From assembly GCF_036565765.1 (NCBI RefSeq), contig NZ_DATCXP010000209.1: 14,729 bases of DNA. The stretch is one strand, 5' to 3'. The position numbers were made by a program, and so were the translations under genes. A model generated the notes under the pieces. The model was not told the origin of the DNA. It worked only from the letters and a program-made list of their open reading frames with translations, and did no database searches. Of the stretch, positions 13,644 to 14,729 are shown piece after piece (position 1 is the stretch's first letter; each line of letters begins with the position of its first letter). The stretch is from Terrimesophilobacter sp036565765 (GTDB lineage: Bacteria > Actinomycetota > Actinomycetes > Actinomycetales > Microbacteriaceae).

Positions 13644-14149
13644 GCGACGACGACCGATGCTCCCGAGACGGACACCGGGATCGGATCGAGTGCACGCGTG
13701 GCCGGGCCCTTGAGGACGGCGCCGGTGGCCGCCGCGAACCGGGAACCGTGGCAGAAGCAGTCGAACTCGCTCGCCGCGGCGGCGACGATGCAGCCCTGGT
13801 GGGTGCAGATCGCGCTGAACGCGACGACCACGCCATCCTTCGGCTGCGCGAGCAGGATGGCCTGCCCGTCGACCGTGACGGCGCTCGTTCCGCCGACCGG
13901 GATATCGCTCAGCGTCGTGAGCGGGGTGCCAGGGGGAAGGGGGGAGGCCACGGGGATCGCCTGGGGAGGCAACTGATTCTGCAGTCCGTCCGGTGACCCG
14001 CTTGGCTGTGACCGCGGCCTGGGGTTCGGGCCCGGTCCTGGCCCGTGCGTCGGTGGTGTCGGCGCGCAGGCCGCGAGAACCGCTGCACCGGTGCCGAGAA
14101 CGGCAGCGCCTCCCGTCGTGATGAGCGTGCGCCGGGTGAGTTCTGTCAT
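13640..14149 (-). CDS. Tat-exported Rieske [2Fe-2S] lipoprotein
   Basis: The 169-residue precursor starts MTELTRRTLITTGGAAVLGTG, with twin Arg at 6-7 and a lipobox LAAC at C28, indicating folded export by Tat and lipid anchoring outside the membrane. A linker rich in Pro and Gly (30-70) leads to a Rieske domain: cluster ligands C115/H117 in CTHQGC and C131/H134 in CFCHGS. C120 and C133 match the disulfide pair of bc1-type high-potential Rieske proteins. ATG 14149 has AGAGGA six bases upstream and is the only start that gives the Tat signal. It is first in an operon with the DUF2231-like gene and faces the ECF sigma gene. Confidence 0.93.
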   Translation of the reverse strand: MTELTRRTLITTGGAAVLGTGAAVLAACAPTPPTHGPGPGPNPRPRSQPSGSPDGLQNQLPPQAIPVASPLPPGTPLTTLSDIPVGGTSAVTVDGQAILLAQPKDGVVVAFSAICTHQGCIVAAAASEFDCFCHGSRFAAATGAVLKGPATRALDPIPVSVSGASVVVA

Positions 14150-14179
14150 CGTCGGTCCTCTCGGGGAACTGTCACTGTC

Positions 14180-14207
14180 TGCACGAGACAGACCGTCATC
14201 CGGTTCA
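14180..14207 (-). promoter_or_regulatory. ECF (SigL-type) promoter of the Rieske operon
   Basis: Minus strand: TGAACC (14207-14202), 16 bases, CGTGCA (14185-14180). Expected start near 14173, leaving a leader of about 24 bases with the Rieske Shine-Dalgarno. The small inverted repeat CTGTCT-N5-AGACAG (14175-14191) overlaps its -10. Confidence 0.7.
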
Positions 14208-14214
14208 ATCCAAG

Positions 14215-14242
14215 TGAACCATTGCGGCCGTGAGTACGTTGT
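14215..14242 (+). promoter_or_regulatory. ECF (SigL-type) autoregulatory promoter of the sigma gene
   Basis: TGAACC (14215-14220), 16 bases, CGTTGT (14237-14242). This equals the mycobacterial SigL consensus as I recall it (TGAACC, 16-17 bases, CGT). The start would fall near 14249, just before the Shine-Dalgarno AAGGAGG (14250-14256). Its -35 and that of the divergent Rieske promoter form GGTTCA-N7-TGAACC. Confidence 0.75.
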
Positions 14243-14262
14243 TAACGCGAAGGAGGTTCCGC

Positions 14263-14729
14263 ATGCCGAACGAGCTGTCGCGGTCGGCCGAACCCGAGCA
14301 GGACCGCCCGGGTCAGGCGGAATTGCTGCGCGCCCTCCACGACGAGCACGCCGCGGCACTGTGGCGGTACACGATGTGGCTGTGCGGCGACCGGCAACTG
14401 GCCGAGGACATCGTCCAGGAGACCCTGCTGCGCGCCTGGCGCCGGCCGAAGGTGCTTGACCAGAGTGAGACCTCCGCCCGGGCCTGGCTGTTCACCGTCG
14501 CGCGCAATCTCGTCACCGACCACCACCGCAGTGCGAAATCCCGTTACGAGATCGGCACCGACTCGCCGCCGGAGCGCTGGTCGGACGACGGTGTCGATGC
14601 CATGCTCGACGCCTGGCTGGTCTCGGATGCGATCGCCGGGCTCTCGAGCGATCACCGCGTGGTCGTCGTCCACGCCTACTACCGCGGGCAGTCAGTCGCC
14701 CAGATCGCGGCCGAGCTCGAGATTCCCGA
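14263..14729 (+). CDS. ECF RNA polymerase sigma factor, SigL-like (3' end cut off)
   Basis: The first 155 codons are present; the frame is open at the window end. Region 2 covers about residues 20-90: LLRALHDEHAAALWRYTMWLCGDRQLAEDIVQETLLRAWRRP, then SARAWLFTVARNLVTDHHRS, which binds core polymerase and recognises the -10. After a linker, region 4 begins at about 126: LSSDHRVVVVHAYYRGQSVAQIAAELEIP, the -35-binding helix-turn-helix, and is truncated. Wording such as SARAWLFTVARN and YYRGQSVAQIA resembles M. tuberculosis SigL. The ATG at 14263 has a strong AAGGAGG. An anti-sigma factor is expected just beyond the window. Confidence 0.93.
   Translation, partial: MPNELSRSAEPEQDRPGQAELLRALHDEHAAALWRYTMWLCGDRQLAEDIVQETLLRAWRRPKVLDQSETSARAWLFTVARNLVTDHHRSAKSRYEIGTDSPPERWSDDGVDAMLDAWLVSDAIAGLSSDHRVVVVHAYYRGQSVAQIAAELEIP

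Noticed and set aside
14150..14359. 70-residue N-terminal extension of the Rieske protein
   Set aside because: It overlaps the sigma-factor gene and the divergent promoters, and would destroy the Tat/lipoprotein signal that begins at 14149.
1..14729. CRISPR array, transposase or phage genes
   Set aside because: No regularly spaced repeats and no recognisable transposase, integrase or phage protein appear in any frame.

Overview
The window is high-GC actinobacterial chromosome. Gene content and order (clpS, a DUF2017 protein and a minimal zincin; orn next to tRNA-His; ettA followed by a hotdog thioesterase; a second SSB-like protein; DUF6993-like lipoprotein), frequent GTG starts and many apparently leaderless genes point to Actinomycetota, most likely Microbacteriaceae. 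The family assignment is inference from gene repertoire, not from a marker search. No phage, transposase or CRISPR array is visible.

Layout. 1-605: the tail of a membrane protein and an overlapping P-loop kinase-like gene. 620-1729 (minus): operon clpS > DUF2017 protein > HExxH metallopeptidase, with overlapping genes. 1730-2058: tRNA-His(GUG), a second partial copy of its 3' end and a long palindrome. 2059-3059: orn (minus) and, divergently, a small conserved protein. 3106-4253: tRNA-Arg(UCU) directly abutting a nitronate-monooxygenase-like gene. 4339-5310: an aldo/keto reductase. 5363-6344 (minus): two proteins of unknown function. 6444-8402 (minus): tight pair mgrA-like aldo/keto reductase > EamA transporter. 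8499-10184 (plus): msrA, an SSB paralogue and a lipoprotein. 10314-12567 (plus): ettA and a thioesterase, with a long palindrome between them. 12561-14729: an envelope/redox cluster ending in a truncated ECF sigma-factor gene.

The most interesting part is 12561-14729. The ECF sigma factor resembles SigL of mycobacteria. Three promoters of one identical architecture, TGAACC-N16-CGT, lie before the sigma gene, before a divergent Tat-type Rieske lipoprotein/four-helix membrane protein operon, and before a lipoprotein with YxYxxD repeats. Sequence alone therefore predicts a compact autoregulated ECF regulon devoted to extracytoplasmic redox proteins.

Elsewhere, at least five genes (clpS, orn, the gene at 5363-5989, mgrA, msrA) have a TAnnnT -10 element exactly six bases before the start codon, and ettA has one at seven, predicting leaderless mRNAs. 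The nitronate-monooxygenase-like gene begins two bases after the tRNA-Arg discriminator base, so tRNA 3' processing would itself yield a nearly leaderless mRNA.
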